DNA of 64,000 bases from Corylus avellana (Eukaryota > Streptophyta > Magnoliopsida > Fagales > Betulaceae). This document shows positions 49,758 to 61,199 of the stretch, piece after piece. The notes below the pieces were generated by a model. It was given only the letters and a program-made list of their open reading frames with translations, was not told where the DNA came from and did not search any database. The position numbers and the translations under genes are program-made. The stretch lies in the NCBI RefSeq assembly GCF_901000735.1, contig NC_081549.1:6687416-6751415 (forward strand). The letters are read 5' to 3'. Position 1 is the stretch's first letter, and each line of letters opens with the position of its first letter.

Positions 49758-51108
49758 TTTAAAAAAAGTCCATATATAAAAAAAGTCCTGATTGTCATTT
49801 TATTTTTATGCCCAGGTATCTATGTGGATGACTGACAAAAGGTACTTTGACCTTTCGGTCCGTGAGGTTGCCATCCGACTAGACTTGATTGCAAAAGTTC
49901 ATGGGATAGAACAAGCTGAGAATTTTTTCAATAATATTCCAGTAAAATTAAAAGTTCTTGAGGTTTATAGTGCTCTTCTCAACTGCTATGCCCATGTAAA
50001 AAATGTGGAGAAAGCAGAGGCTGTTATGCAGAAGATGAGAGATTTGGGATTGGATAAGACCGTAGTGGCTTACAATGTTTTGCTTAATCTCTATCATAAG
50101 ACTGGAAATCATGAGAAGCTTGACACTCTGTTGCATGAAATGGAAGAAAAGGGCTTCAATTTTGACAGATTTACATTTGGCATCAGGCTCAGTGCATATG
50201 CAGCTGCTTCTGATGTGGAGGGAATTGACAAGATTCTAAGAAGGATGGAATCCAATCCCAGTGCTTGTTTAGATTGGACCAGTTATGCTGTTGCCGCAAA
50301 TGCGTACACAAAAACTGGGTTTGTGGAAAAGGCTTTGGAAATGCTCAAGAAATCAGAGGGATTGGTAATTTCCAAAAGAAGATGTACTGCATTTAATTTC
50401 CTTCTCACACAATACGCAGCAATAGGGAAGAAAGATGAAGTGTTCAGACTCTGGGAGTTATACAAGAAGAAGGAGAAGAAGATATACAGTACGGGCTATA
50501 TGAGTGTCATATCCTCAGCGTTGAAGTTTGATGACATTGATAGTGCTGAGAAGATATTTGATGAGTGGGAATCCAGAGAGTTAAGCTATGATATTCGGGT
50601 TCCAACCTACTTGATGAGTGCTTTTAGCAGAAAAGGTCTTATGGAGAAGGCTGAAACCCTTTTAAACCGCGTAATGGTGAAAGGAGGGAAGCCTAATGCA
50701 AGGATGTACTATTTTTTGGCAACAGGGTACCTGCAGATAAATCAAACTGAAAAGGGAGTCGAAGCGATGAAGAAAGCAATTTTGGTCTGTGGGCCTTGGT
50801 GGAAGCCAAGCAAAGAAAGTTTTGCTGCCTGTCTGGAGTACTTGAAAACCAAAGGAGATGTGGAGGCGGCAGAGGAACTCATTAGATTACTCAGGGATAA
50901 GAACATTGTCTCTGTAGATATTTATGAGAGACTGATGAATTATATTAAAGGTAGTGAATCAAGCTTGTCTGCTCTCAATGATGAGATGGGAGGGGATGCT
51001 TCAATTGGAAATGGGGAAACAATTGGATTTTCTGAGCTCAAGGAGGACAGTGGCAATTATAAACCAAGTAGCAGCAACAAGTCCGATGCAAACTCAGAAA
51101 ACTACTGA
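48685..51108 (+). CDS. P-class pentatricopeptide repeat protein, two exons
   Basis: PPR proteins bind organelle RNA sequence-specifically and affect its processing, stability or translation. Exon 1 48685-49002 (106 codons), intron 49003-49815 (813 bp, GT..AG, phase 0), exon 2 49816-51108 (430 codons plus TGA): 536 aa. The N-terminus is Leu/Arg/Ser-rich (LRNRPNVSLYSTSTAPTLRR), fitting a mitochondrial or plastid presequence. From about residue 156 come helical repeats of about 35 residues, such as YSALLNCYAHVKNVEKAEAV (157 on) and VVAYNVLLNLYHKTGNHEKL (189 on), through about residue 460; the tail is Ser/Asn/Glu-rich. No E or DYW editing domain. Segment YFDLSVREVAIRLDLIAKVHG places it with the At2g20710/At4g21705-type group, whose targets are mostly unknown. 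Intact. The intron has a (TA)n tract near 49733-49755. Confidence 0.93.
49733..49755. repeat. (TA)n microsatellite in PPR intron
   Basis: About 11-12 TA units, 60 bp before the splice acceptor. Confidence 0.9.
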
Positions 51109-51967
51109 AACTTTTGGATGCAGATGCGTTCTAGTTTTGGAAACATGTTGGCAAAGTGATGCAGGAGAATCTAAGCCAAAGCAATGAAGGTCCCTCAGTC
51201 CATTCGCTATCTCAGGACCAGTTTTTATTGTTATGTTATGCTTTATATCATTATGTTTAAAAAAATAGGGTATTAAAGCTTTAATACAAACCTTTTCAAA
51301 TTTACGTAACAATTCACATTTTAAGGAAATGAATGTCACGTGGACTCCATGTGGCTAGTGTGGTAAATGTCACATGGAAATGGACTACCACTCCAGTTTG
51401 TAAACGTAGTAAGTACCATGTGACTGTCCACATTTGAGTGGCTAGCGTGGTAAGTATTACGAGAATTGTTACGCCAGTTTGTAAGGGAGTTATAGTAAAA
51501 GTTGTGATACCCCTAGTAGAAATCAATGACTAGGATTCTAGGATTAGTAAAAAGATATTATAAATAGTCTCTTTTGAGCTATGGAAGGCAACATTTTCTT
51601 TTCTAACATATGAAATTTTAAATTTGAGTTCTCTTGACTCTTTGGAGCCTAGAAATTAATCTTTTATTGTTCAAATTTCAATTTCTCTTTACTTATAATC
51701 TTGTTTATCTTAAACCATTTTGTAAGCGACAATCTGAATATAAGTTCTCATTGTCGCATCATGAAGATAGATGATCAAACATTCAACTTGAGCACAAAAT
51801 CTTTCTTGTTCGAAGATATGAGTAAATGCTTTTTAGAAACTTCGCCTTAACAAACTACTCTATCGTCGTAAGAACCTTCAGGGTAATGTCTTTTGTCGAA
51901 GTCGTTACCAAGGAAATATGTATGAGGCGAAATTATCGCCTTAGGAACCTTAGTGGTCGCCACTACA
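51109..51967. other. PPR 3' flank
   Basis: 3' UTR then spacer. Around 51540-51600 is a TATA-like TATTATAAATA followed by a transcription-start-like stretch, and 51800-51960 carries CGCCTTA phrases; this could be a solo LTR, but I found no TG..CA ends with target duplication. Confidence 0.35.
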
Positions 51968-52075
51968 AGTATTTGATAAATGTAAAAATGGCTTTATAGA
52001 ATTTAGGGAGCAAAACGACGACGCTTGGTTGTTTTACTACAAACCTTGTGCAAAATCACTCTTGTCTCATTCTAA
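51968..52075 (+). repeat. Extra copy of the methyltransferase gene's immediate upstream sequence
   Basis: About 105 bp matching 53830-53935 (phrases GTATTTGATAAATGTA, GGGAGCAAAACGACGACG, AAATCACTCTTGTC). It precedes the block that itself precedes the gene, so the block looks inserted between, or duplicated with, two copies of this piece. Confidence 0.75.
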
Positions 52076-52624
52076 ACAGGATAAGTGCAGCAAGCATCAA
52101 AAGAAGACTATGAGCTCGGCTTGTCGAACCGTTGTTGAATTATTTTAAGGAATATCTTATGCATTTTATTTTTCTCTTTAAACGTTCTTCTTAAGTCCTT
52201 TTCTTATCGAACTTTTAAAAAAATCAACTATTAAATTTATAGGATTCACACGAGTAAAGGTGTAGGTCCTACATATCCAATTATTGATTTTTTTTTAAAT
52301 AGATGTGAAAATGACCGGAAAAGATCTTTTAATTTTAACATCAACAAAAAACCTGTAAATAAACGTTTCAAAAGTATAAAATTGATATGGTTTGGATGCA
52401 TATTTAGTCGAGAAAGAATATAGATTCATATAACACACACACAAAAAAAAAAAAAAATGCATTACCAATTTACCAGTGCAAATATATTGCACTTTATTTT
52501 TTTATTAACATATAAGCTATACATTATACAATATAATTTTATTCCAAATAACCACCAAATCCGCAGTGAAGCAAGATCCGAACCCCTCACCTCAGTGACC
52601 TCACTATTAGTTCTGTAGCTGTCT

Positions 52625-52836
52625 GTGACAGCACACGAGCCCAATAGATCCATATCGTGGGCACAAATCAATAAGTTCGCGTTTTACCCACCCGAACGTT
52701 TAGCCCGAGCCCGGTTTCAGTTTTGGACCTTCGAGAATTCGAGAGCATACGCTGATTGGCTGAGTGCTCAAGGCAATACTATGCAATCCATCATAGTCCC
52801 AGGCAAAAATTTCGCAGACCCAACATTGTGACAGAG
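52625..52836 (+). other. Probable 5' UTR exon of the methyltransferase gene
   Basis: Ends in a strong donor GACAGAG/GTAAGC (intron from about 52837) and could splice to the acceptor CCCCCTCAG at 53935, just before the coding exon, giving a leader intron of about 1.1 kb. A 68-codon open frame crosses it but is not well kept in the second copy, so it is read as untranslated. Inference from splice signals only. Confidence 0.45.
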
Positions 52837-53141
52837 GTAAGCTCCGATCCAAACCTTCCTTTTCGGTTCCTAATGACACATTGTTCTTGATGCCTAGGGA
52901 ACCCTAACTTTAATTTATGTTCCGTTTGGTTGCTGAGAAAATGTGGGGAATTAATCGAGATTGTGAATTTGCTTCTGAATATTTTTGGTAGAGTAAATCA
53001 AAAAAATCTATACTTAAACTGAGTAAACTGCTAAGTTGGACTTAGTTGGGCTGACTTTCTCATGTTTGGAAACAAAGAAGTAGGAATTGTTAAGAAACAG
53101 TTTTTGGTTGGTTCTTTACTTTGTAATCTTAAAGAGGAGGG

Positions 53142-53142
<1 letters not shown>

Positions 53143-53175
<33 letters not shown>
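53143..53175. repeat. (CT)n microsatellite
   Basis: About 16 CT units in the leader intron; only a few in the second block copy (near 63313). Confidence 0.9.
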
Positions 53176-53178
<3 letters not shown>

Positions 53179-53966
53179 TTGTGTCTGTTTATTGAGTCAG
53201 GTTTGGAATTTCTGAATCTAGAACGAATTGTGTATTCGATTTGGAAACCCTATTTTACTTTCTTTTTTTTTTAGGTTGTTAGTTAACATTTTAAATTATA
53301 GTTAGGAGTATTTATGTTAGGTTGTTGCTTCGGGTAATAAAGGTTCTTCGATACAATTTTTTTTAAGCATAGGGTGAGTAGGCCTTTCTCCAATGATACA
53401 GTCGTGTAGGTATCACTTATCAGACTATATTTAGCTGGGTTCTGAGCAGCTTGGACATGGAAGTGCATAAAAATGTTGTTTGGTAATGTTTGATTTTGCT
53501 TGTGTGGAAGTGTGTAATGACGATTTTTTACACTCCCTTTAACTGTGTCTCTGCAATGGAAGTAGGTTTAAGTATATAATGTGCTAAAGTAGCTTGATAT
53601 GTAGCTTAAGGAAAACTCTCATGAATGTAGAATAAATAGAGATCAGGCATGTGTACTTCTGGGGTCGGATATAGCACCTGTTTTCTCAATGAAATTGCTT
53701 ATTATAGAAAAGAAAGACATCACCGTTTTTATAACCACTTCTGGATCACTGAGATTTAAAGTAGGTGTTGTTTGAAATTTAGAAGTGGGTATTATGCAAG
53801 TATACTTGAAAGCAATAATAAATGTATTTGATAAATGTAGGATTGGCTTTATAGAATTTAGGGAGCAAAACGACGACGTTTGGTTGTGTTACTACAAACT
53901 TCGTGTGAAATCACTCTTGTCCCATTCCCCCTCAGCTTAGCTGCACTGCCGCAAGAGCACAGGAAA

Positions 53967-55922
53967 ATGGAGGAGCTCCGAGACCATCCCAACCCTCAAA
54001 AGGACGTCGTCTCCTCGGACGACGACGACCCTCCGATGCTGAGCTCCAAAACCTTGTCGGCCCTCAAGGAGTTCCTAGCCCAGCAGAACCAGTCTCTGGG
54101 TGTTGAACCTGACCCTGACAACGTAGAGAATGGAGAGGAGCAGGAGGAGGAGGTGGCTTTGGTGACCGAGGACTGGAGGCTGAGCCAGTTCTGGTACAAC
54201 CGGGAGACTGCCGAGACTGTGGCTCGAGAGGTCCTCACTCTCTGCCAGCTCTCCAATTCCCGCGTCGCTTGCATCGCTTGCCCCACCCTCTACGCCTATC
54301 TCAAGGTATTCGATTTTAGTGCTTAATATCTTTGAAAAGTGCTAAAAGTGTTGAATATCCTTAACAATCTATTGAGATTGCACAGTGATATAGGAATGTT
54401 AGCTTACATTTTCCCCCTTTATCTGATTTCAGAAACTTAATCATAATATCGATGTGCAACTTCTTGAGTATGACAAACGTTTTGAGCGACACGGAAGTGA
54501 ATTCACTTTTTATGATTACAACCGACCAGAAGAGTTGCCATCGGAACTGAAGCATGCTTACCGCATTGTAGTTGCAGATCCTCCTTATCTGGTAAGCTTA
54601 TATGCGTATGGTTTGGAATTTACCAAAAAAAAAAAGAGTTTGGAATAGTTAATAACTAGCCCTTCTGCCTCTTTGGACTTGTTCTTCCTTTGTGGATTCC
54701 TATCAAGTATCCATCCTTTACCTGGAAGTAATTCAAAGCAAATTTATCAAAAGTAATTCAAAGCAAGTTCTTCTTTCACTTTACTATTTCAGTATTTTTC
54801 CTCTCATTATATCTTCTATTTATTTATTGTCTTTCGAACAAAAACTCTATGCTTTTGTGTCCCTTTGGTTTAGCGGATTCAAAAAGTACGGTTTGAAAAA
54901 ATAGTAATTTTGAAACGGAGTTAATGAAAATGGGATTTTTCAAATGGACTCTCAGACAGGGCACTTTTCATGATTTTGTTCAAAAACACCCGTTTAGCAT
55001 CCGAAATTATGGGACCAAATGCACTTGCACTCACTATGAGGGACATTATTGTATGATCTTTTCAATTATTTTCTGAGAATGTCTTTTTAAACTGTTTTGT
55101 ATCCTTTTATCGGTGAAGTTGTATAGAAAAAGTCTAGAGAATCTGTTTTGCTTAGTTTTCTTCCAACCATTTTGAAACATCAACTCCGTAAAATCAAGTC
55201 AATGTGTAATCCTTCCCATATGATTCATAAGATTGGTATAACTGGAAGTTCGCTGATTTATGTTATGGACATCTGTTGAGTGTTCTGTATAGAGGAATTT
55301 CAAGGTTTAAAAATAGCTTGTAGAAAATATTATGCCTAATAAGATCTTGCCTGGTGGTTGAGTCACATACCATGCAAAGGAATAAAAGTTCTTATGTGGG
55401 TTCAACCTTTTTGTCACATCTCCTTGGTAGATATGCATAAATGGGGCACCATATGTGGCAATATAGCTTTTCATATTATTTAGTTGTGAAAGTTATGATT
55501 TTTTACTGTGATGAACAAATTGATGAGCTGATTGAAATGACATTAATAATGACAGAGTAAGGAGTGCTTGGAGAAAGTCAGTGAAGCAATTTCTTTTCTT
55601 TCGCGGCCGCAAGAATCTTACTTGCTTCTACTTACAGGTAGACATTCTACTGTTTCACGAATGAGATTCGTGAAATAGAAAATAAATGTAGAACAATCTT
55701 TATCATCATCTCAGGGCATTGATTATGTTCTAGGGTAAATTTAATAGTTTGTAGCACTGATGACTTGCAGGTGAGGTGCAGAAAGACAGAGCTGCTGAGC
55801 TTATGGGCTTGCGTCCATGTGGTTTTCGGCCTCGGCACTCTAGCAAACTTGGAAATGAGTTTCGTCTGTTCACAAATTATGACCCAGGAAATAGATTAGG
55901 AGGCTGGGAGCAAGAGGATTAG
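53967..55922 (+). CDS. EEF1A lysine methyltransferase 1-like (N6AMT2/Efm5 family)
   Basis: Seven-beta-strand SAM-dependent methyltransferase of the N6AMT2/EEF1AKMT1 family. The animal and yeast members methylate a lysine of translation factor eEF1A; older databases call them N6-adenine DNA methylases. Four exons: 53967-54305, 54433-54591, 55556-55637, 55771-55922 (339+159+82+152 = 732 nt), 243 aa, with GT..AG introns and consistent phases. Acidic N-terminus, then LVTEDWRLSQFWYNRETA, the SAM-fold strand ACIACPTLYAYLK, the catalytic motif ADPPYL (D162-P-P-Y165) and the C-terminal segment GLRPCGFRPRHSSKLGNEF. Start at 53967 chosen because the frame upstream overlaps the putative acceptor and MEEL opens the acidic tail. 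Intact. Probably cytosolic. The plant substrate is inferred from the family. Confidence 0.9.
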
Positions 55923-57611
55923 GTGCATTGTCTTTCTACATGACCCTAAATTTGTAATCTATGTTCATTTTGACAAAATTATATATGCATGTATATATAT
56001 GAGCTACTCCTCCCAAGCGTGTGTTGATCCACCCCTGTACACACACACATCCTTAATATGTCCTGAGGAAAGAGCTGTATTATTAAGTTTGACATTTCAT
56101 GATATGTTCATAACTATGGTGTGTGTTTCGTTATATTTTCTCCCCGTGGAAATATTCTATGGAGGCTACTTGAATTTGCCATTTATCTTGTGGTATTTGG
56201 TTTAAGTTTTGACCAATCAAATAGATGAAAAGGAGGTGCTTGAGATCTTCCTTGTATGTCAACAGATATGCTTATTTCTTCTTTTCTTCTGCTTCCTTCT
56301 ATCTTATTATTTCTCTGATAACTTATGGATGGCCATTGGCTTTTCAAATTGAAACGTCTTCATGATTTTGTGGTTGCCGGGCTTTTGCTCTTTTCTGTTA
56401 TTGGTACTTCTGGCATATTATTTTTCCCTTTCTTGTTAGCCATTTATGAGTTCCAAATTCTGACAATCCATTAGTGAATGAGATTTGGATTAGATGCTGT
56501 TAAAAAAAAAAGAAAGGTATTTTCAAATTTAATTGCATTTTTTTTTTTCTTTTATGAGAGAGAAAAAGTAAAATTAGATGTAGACCGTAAAACAACTACA
56601 GTTTAAAGCACCTATTCCATTCGGTAGTGAATGTCTCTGTGGTTAAAATTTGAGACAGCTGAACTTTTGACTGCAGATTTATTGATTGGGTGATTGGAGA
56701 ATTTTGCCTGCCAACCGGAGTGCCACTTCCAGAAGTATAATCAGGAGCTCTTTTGCTTGAAATGGAATGTCAGGCTACAAGATGCTTGATGAATGTCCTA
56801 AATTAATGGAGCAGATTTGAAATCTCTTTTGGTGCTTTTTTCAATGCCCAATCCGTTTGTGCCAAAATTTGATTTCTAAGTTGGACTTGTAAATTATTCC
56901 AACTGGCCCATAATCCGGGGGATTTTTCATTATAATTTAATTTTAAAATTTAAAAGTATTATTATCGTATTTTTCATTACAGGTTTTTTTAAAAAAATCT
57001 GTACATTTAATGCAATTAAATAAAGCCTTACACCTCAAGTTCAATGCTTAATTCTTGCTTCAGTGTTTTAAAAGAGGAAAACTTAAATATCGTTAACCAA
57101 AGCATAAATATAAAATTAGCAATAATATTTGATATTATTGGTGGGATAGAAACCCTAAATTGAATCAATATCAAATTCAACCTCCATAAAATCACAAAAT
57201 AAAAAATAAATGAATAAAGCAAGGTGCTTCACTATATATATATATATATATAGGATTCTATTTATGGCTTTTTAGGTAATGTATTAATACGTATAAGTGT
57301 ATGGGTTTTTACTAAACATATTAATATATTAAAGGTTTCCGATTATTTATATGGTTTTTTCTATGTATGTATATACTACATACTACGACTTTTACGGTTT
57401 TTCATTTTTTTAAATTCTATATATTGGTTTTTTTTCTATATATGGGATTCTATTTATGATTTTTTAAGTAAAGAATTAATAAATATAACTCTTAATTCTA
57501 TATATGGGTTTTTAAGTAAACGTATTAATATATATTAAAGGACCAGTTCACCCACTAGAAAATATGGGTTCACGTCACATGTCGCAATTTTAAGGCACTT
57601 TTTAAGATGTT
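55923..57611. other. Methyltransferase 3' flank and AT-rich spacer
   Basis: 3' UTR, then spacer. A stretch at about 56677-56800 follows an acceptor-like CTGCAG and may be a spliced 3' UTR part. From 57220 the DNA is very AT-rich, with a (TA)n at 57233-57252. No further gene recognised. Confidence 0.4.
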
Positions 57612-57650
57612 TCAGATATATATATATATAAGCCGAGTTTTGACGTAGAA

Positions 57651-57729
57651 AGTGCTTAGAATAGAGACACGTGTCCATATTTTTTAATATTTGAGAATGC
57701 TTAGAATTGTGACACGTGTCCATGTTTTT
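57651..57729. repeat. Two tandem units with G-box palindrome
   Basis: Phrase TGCTTAGAAT..GACACGTGTCCAT twice, about 45 bp apart. Each contains GACACGTGTC, a palindrome with an ACGT core like G-box/ABRE sites. No neighbouring gene start is seen that it would control. Confidence 0.7.
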
Positions 57730-57940
57730 AATATCTGAACCCTTTTTTATTTTTACCTCCGGTCATTAATTAGAGTATAATTAATTGTGTTGATTATATT
57801 TCAAGAATTTTCCATACATAAATTATTCAATAAATTAAGTATTATTAATATCCGAATCAAATAAGGAAACAAATAATATAAATGAAATTAACCTTTTTTA
57901 TTTCACACCAACAATATTTTGTTTAAATTTTAAATTTTTT

Positions 57941-58260
57941 TACTTATAATTTTTAATAATTGAACCGTGCAAATATTGAAAGGGGTTTTTCCTTTTTCTA
58001 TTTTTTTTAATGAATTAAGTGTACGATTTTTCCTTAATTAATTCCTTTTGATTTTTCTTTTTATTAACTCATGTGCCCATGTTTTTTTAAAAAAAAAATT
58101 AAAATTTTTTTACTCATAATTTTTAATAATTGAACCGTGCAAATATTGGAAGGGGTTTTTCCCTTTTCTATTTTTTTTTTTTAATGAATTAAGTGTATGA
58201 TTTTTTTCTTAATTAATTCCTTTTGACCATTCTTTTTATTAACTCATGTTTATCTCTCTC
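57941..58260. repeat. Tandem pair, about 170-bp period
   Basis: Units share TTTTTAATAATTGAACCGTG, CAAATATTG.AAGGGG and TTAATTAATTCCTTTTGA, starting near 57941 and 58111. Confidence 0.8.
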
Positions 58261-59505
58261 ACCCTAAATCACGTCAGTCTCTCTCACTCTAAACTCACCC
58301 TCTCCTTCTACGACAACAACGTTTCAAAACTCTTTCCTATAGAAGTTAACGGTTGCAAAAAGTTTATTTGACCAGTTTTATGGAAATATATGTGACTCTG
58401 AACTATGATTTGAGGTATGTGATATTCGAGATGAATGTATCTTTGTACTTTTATATATAAATTTTTAACAATTGTGAATTGATGATCTTTAGTTTGTTTC
58501 TTGAGATTTTTTTTTTTTTTTTTACCAAACACCGTTTTAAATTAGAGATTAGGTAGAGATAAATATGTTTTCGTTTTGTTTTGTGAAATTTTTCGTTCAG
58601 GTTTTTTTTTTTTTTTTCCTTAATTAATTTCTTTTGACCTTTCATTTTATTAACTTACATTTATCTCTCTCACTCTAAATCACGTCGGTCTCTCTCACTT
58701 TAAACTCACCCTCTCCTTCTACGGCAACAACGTTTCAAAACACTTTCCTATAGAAGTTGACGGTTGCACAAAGTTTATTTGATTAGTTTCATGGAAATAT
58801 ATGCGACTTCGAACTATGATTTAAGGTATGAGATATTCGAGATGAATGTATCTTTGTACTTTTATGTATAAATTTTTAGCAATTGTGAATTGATGATCTT
58901 TAGTTTGTTTCTTGAGATTTTTTTTTTTTTTTTTTCTTTTTTTCTTTTTCTTTTTCTACCAAACACCGTTTTAAATTAGAAATTAAGTAGAGATGAATAT
59001 GTTTTCGTTTTGTTTTGTGAAATTTTTTGTTCAGCTTTTTTTTTTTTTTTTTTGGTGTGTGGGTATTAAGATATTCTTCATTTGAATGTTTTATAGTTTT
59101 TTCATTTGCTTTTTTGAATAAATGAATGTTCAGAATTATGAGTTTTATTTGTATTAAAATATAATATAAATAAACTCACTTTTCTCCTTCTACGGCAACA
59201 ACATTTCAAAACTCTTTCTTATAGAAGTTGATGGTTGCACAAAGTTTATTTGATCAGTTTCATGGAAATATATGTGACTCCGAATTATAGAAATATATGT
59301 GACTCCATACTATGATTTAAGGTATGAGATATTCGAGATGAATGTATCTTTGTACTTTTATGTATAAATTTTTAGCGATTGTGAATTGATTATCTTTAGT
59401 TTGTTTATTGAAAAAAAATTTTGTACCAAACACCGTTTTAAATTAGAGATTAGGTAGAGATGAATATGTTTCCATTTTGTTTCGTGAAATTTTTTGTTCA
59501 GCTTT
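58251..59505. repeat. Three-copy tandem array, 411-470 bp period
   Basis: Units start near 58251, 58662 and about 59160 (the third lacks its beginning). Shared phrases: CTCCTTCTACGGCAACAAC, CTATAGAAGTTGACGGTTGC, GATATTCGAGATGAATGTAT and ACCAAACACCGTTTTAAATT. T-runs of variable length separate the parts; the third unit has an internal duplication of AAATATATGTGACTCC. No clear coding frame. Confidence 0.85.
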
Positions 59506-59730
59506 TTCTTTTTTCTTTTTCTTTTATGCTTTTCATTTTAAATTACACATATGGGAACGAATTTAGTTTGTTTTAATTTTATTTTTTAGATTAAGGGAAG
59601 ATTGAAATGATTTATTTGATTGTATTAATATTGAGTGAAAATTTTTGTTATTTTTGTATCCATAAAATAAAAGTAATTAAAAAATAATAATAATAAGAAT
59701 TTGTTACTTTACTTTATATTATTTTTTTAA

Positions 59731-60319
59731 GGGAAATCATATATAAAATCCTTAGGTCAACGCGCTTTTATTAAAAACTCCCTGGGTATTTTTTTTTTGA
59801 AATTTAGTCCCTGGATAACTCGAAACTACTAGAAACTCCCTACCGTCAATTTTTGTTAACTACCGTTAGTCCACTCAAAACTCTATGTTTTATCTAATTA
59901 AAATATTCATTTTTTATTAATTTAATTAAAAAAAAAATTGAAGGGTGGCCAGGAGTGACGGTGCCACCCCAGGGGTGGTTTGCCCACCCATGGGGTGGCC
60001 GCAGCCACCCCATGGGTGGAGGAGGCCACCCCAAACCACCTGGGGGTGGCCGCAAGCCACCCCATAGGGTTGGGGAGGGGGGGTGGCCAGGGGTGGCGCT
60101 TCAATTTTTTTTTTTAAAAAAATTAAATTAATAAAAAATTAATATTTTAATCAGATAAAATGGGGAGTTTGGAGTGGACTAACGACAGTTAACAAAAATT
60201 GACGGCAGGGAGTTTTCTAGTAGTTTCGAGTTACCCAGGGACTAAATTTCCAAAAAAAAAAAACCTAGGGAGTTTTTAATAAAAGCGCGTTGACCTAAGG
60301 ATTTTATATATGATTTCCC
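59731..60319. mobile_element. Mutator-type MITE with about 200-bp inverted repeats
   Basis: 589 bp. The ends GGGAAATCATATATAAAATC and its complement at 60300-60319 continue as inverted repeats through phrases such as GGTCAACGCGCTTTTATTAA for about 200 bp on each side. Flanks TTTTTTTAA (left) and ATTTTTTAA (right) fit a 9-bp target duplication with one mismatch, as in Mutator-like elements. The core (59945-60100) is a dense set of GC-rich palindromes (CCACCC/GGGTGG). Confidence 0.85.
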
Positions 60320-61199
60320 ATTTTTTAAATGTCCAGAATTTTATGAGTTTTATTTGTATTGAAATATAATAGGTATTACATAAAAACCTATTGGGTTTAG
60401 GGTTACTCTCAGTTTTGCTACCATTCTCAATATATTGTTATAGGGTTTAGGATTATTCTTTCCTTATTTTATGTTCTAATTTATATATTATTTTTCACTC
60501 AAATTTCTTATTGTTCTTTTGTAAATTTAATTAACTTTGTTGTTCATTATGTTTTTTTGTGTTCCAATATTCCTTCTACGATTTTTTATCTTTTTCTTTG
60601 ATGAAAGAAATAAAACTACTCATAGGAGAATAAATATTTTAATATGTTTTATGGGTCTTATGATTTATGAGTCTTATGTTTTAACTCATTCCAGCTGGTT
60701 TGAAATTACACATATGAGAATTTTTTAATATGTTTTAATTTATATGGATTAAAACTAAAATTATATATGGTTCTTTTGATAGTATATATTTATGTGATTT
60801 ATATATTCATGCAAATTTATGTGTAATTGTGTCACTATGTTCAACAATATACTGTTGAATAACCTTTAATATTTTTTTAAAAAAATTGAAATAGGCATGA
60901 TAGATTTTTTTACACAACTTTTTTGACCTATAATAAAAAATACAATGAAGATGTGTTTTAAGCTTTAAAATCAAATTATAATGAATAATCTCGCGCATAG
61001 CGTGGGCTCTAAGCTGGTTATTATTAAATCTCAAGATAGTGAGATCTCACTAGGCAGAGTAGGTAGTATTATATTTCTCATCCGAGTAGTTCCAATTTCA
61101 TATTCTTCCTAATTCTCTTCTTCATTTCTAAGTTCGAAATTTTTGATTATCAATGATAGGTTACATGTTAGAAACATTATAAATAGTAAAGAATAAAAA

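Larger units (their letters stand above)
52190..53692 (+). repeat. Duplicated block D, left copy
   Basis: Corresponds in the same orientation to 62337-64000. Shared features: AT-rich left part, a leader-exon-like stretch ending ACAGAG/GTAAGC, then intron-like sequence. This copy has an expanded (CT)n at 53143-53175 and lacks the MITE of the right copy. Confidence 0.9.
57612..61017. mobile_element. Probable non-autonomous Helitron
   Basis: Right end has the Helitron 3' signature: a short GC hairpin-like GCGCATAGCGTGGGC (60993-61007) about 6 bp before CTGG (CTRR type, 61014-61017), followed by T. A plausible left end is TCAGATATATATA...AAGCCGAG at 57612, resembling TCTATATATA-type Helitron starts. 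No Rep/helicase coding sequence. It contains two tandem arrays and a nested Mutator-type MITE. The 3' end is more convincing than the 5' end, where the expected A before TC is absent. Confidence 0.4.

Noticed and set aside
51330..51965. Solo LTR after the PPR gene
   Set aside because: TATA-like sequence is present, but no TG..CA borders with target duplication could be found.
52625..52831. A 68-codon protein in the leader exon
   Set aside because: The frame is altered by small indels in the second block copy and it ends at a splice donor; best read as untranslated.
58251..59505. CRISPR-like or satellite array
   Set aside because: Only three large diverged units, no short repeats with spacers; explained as tandem duplication inside a probable Helitron.
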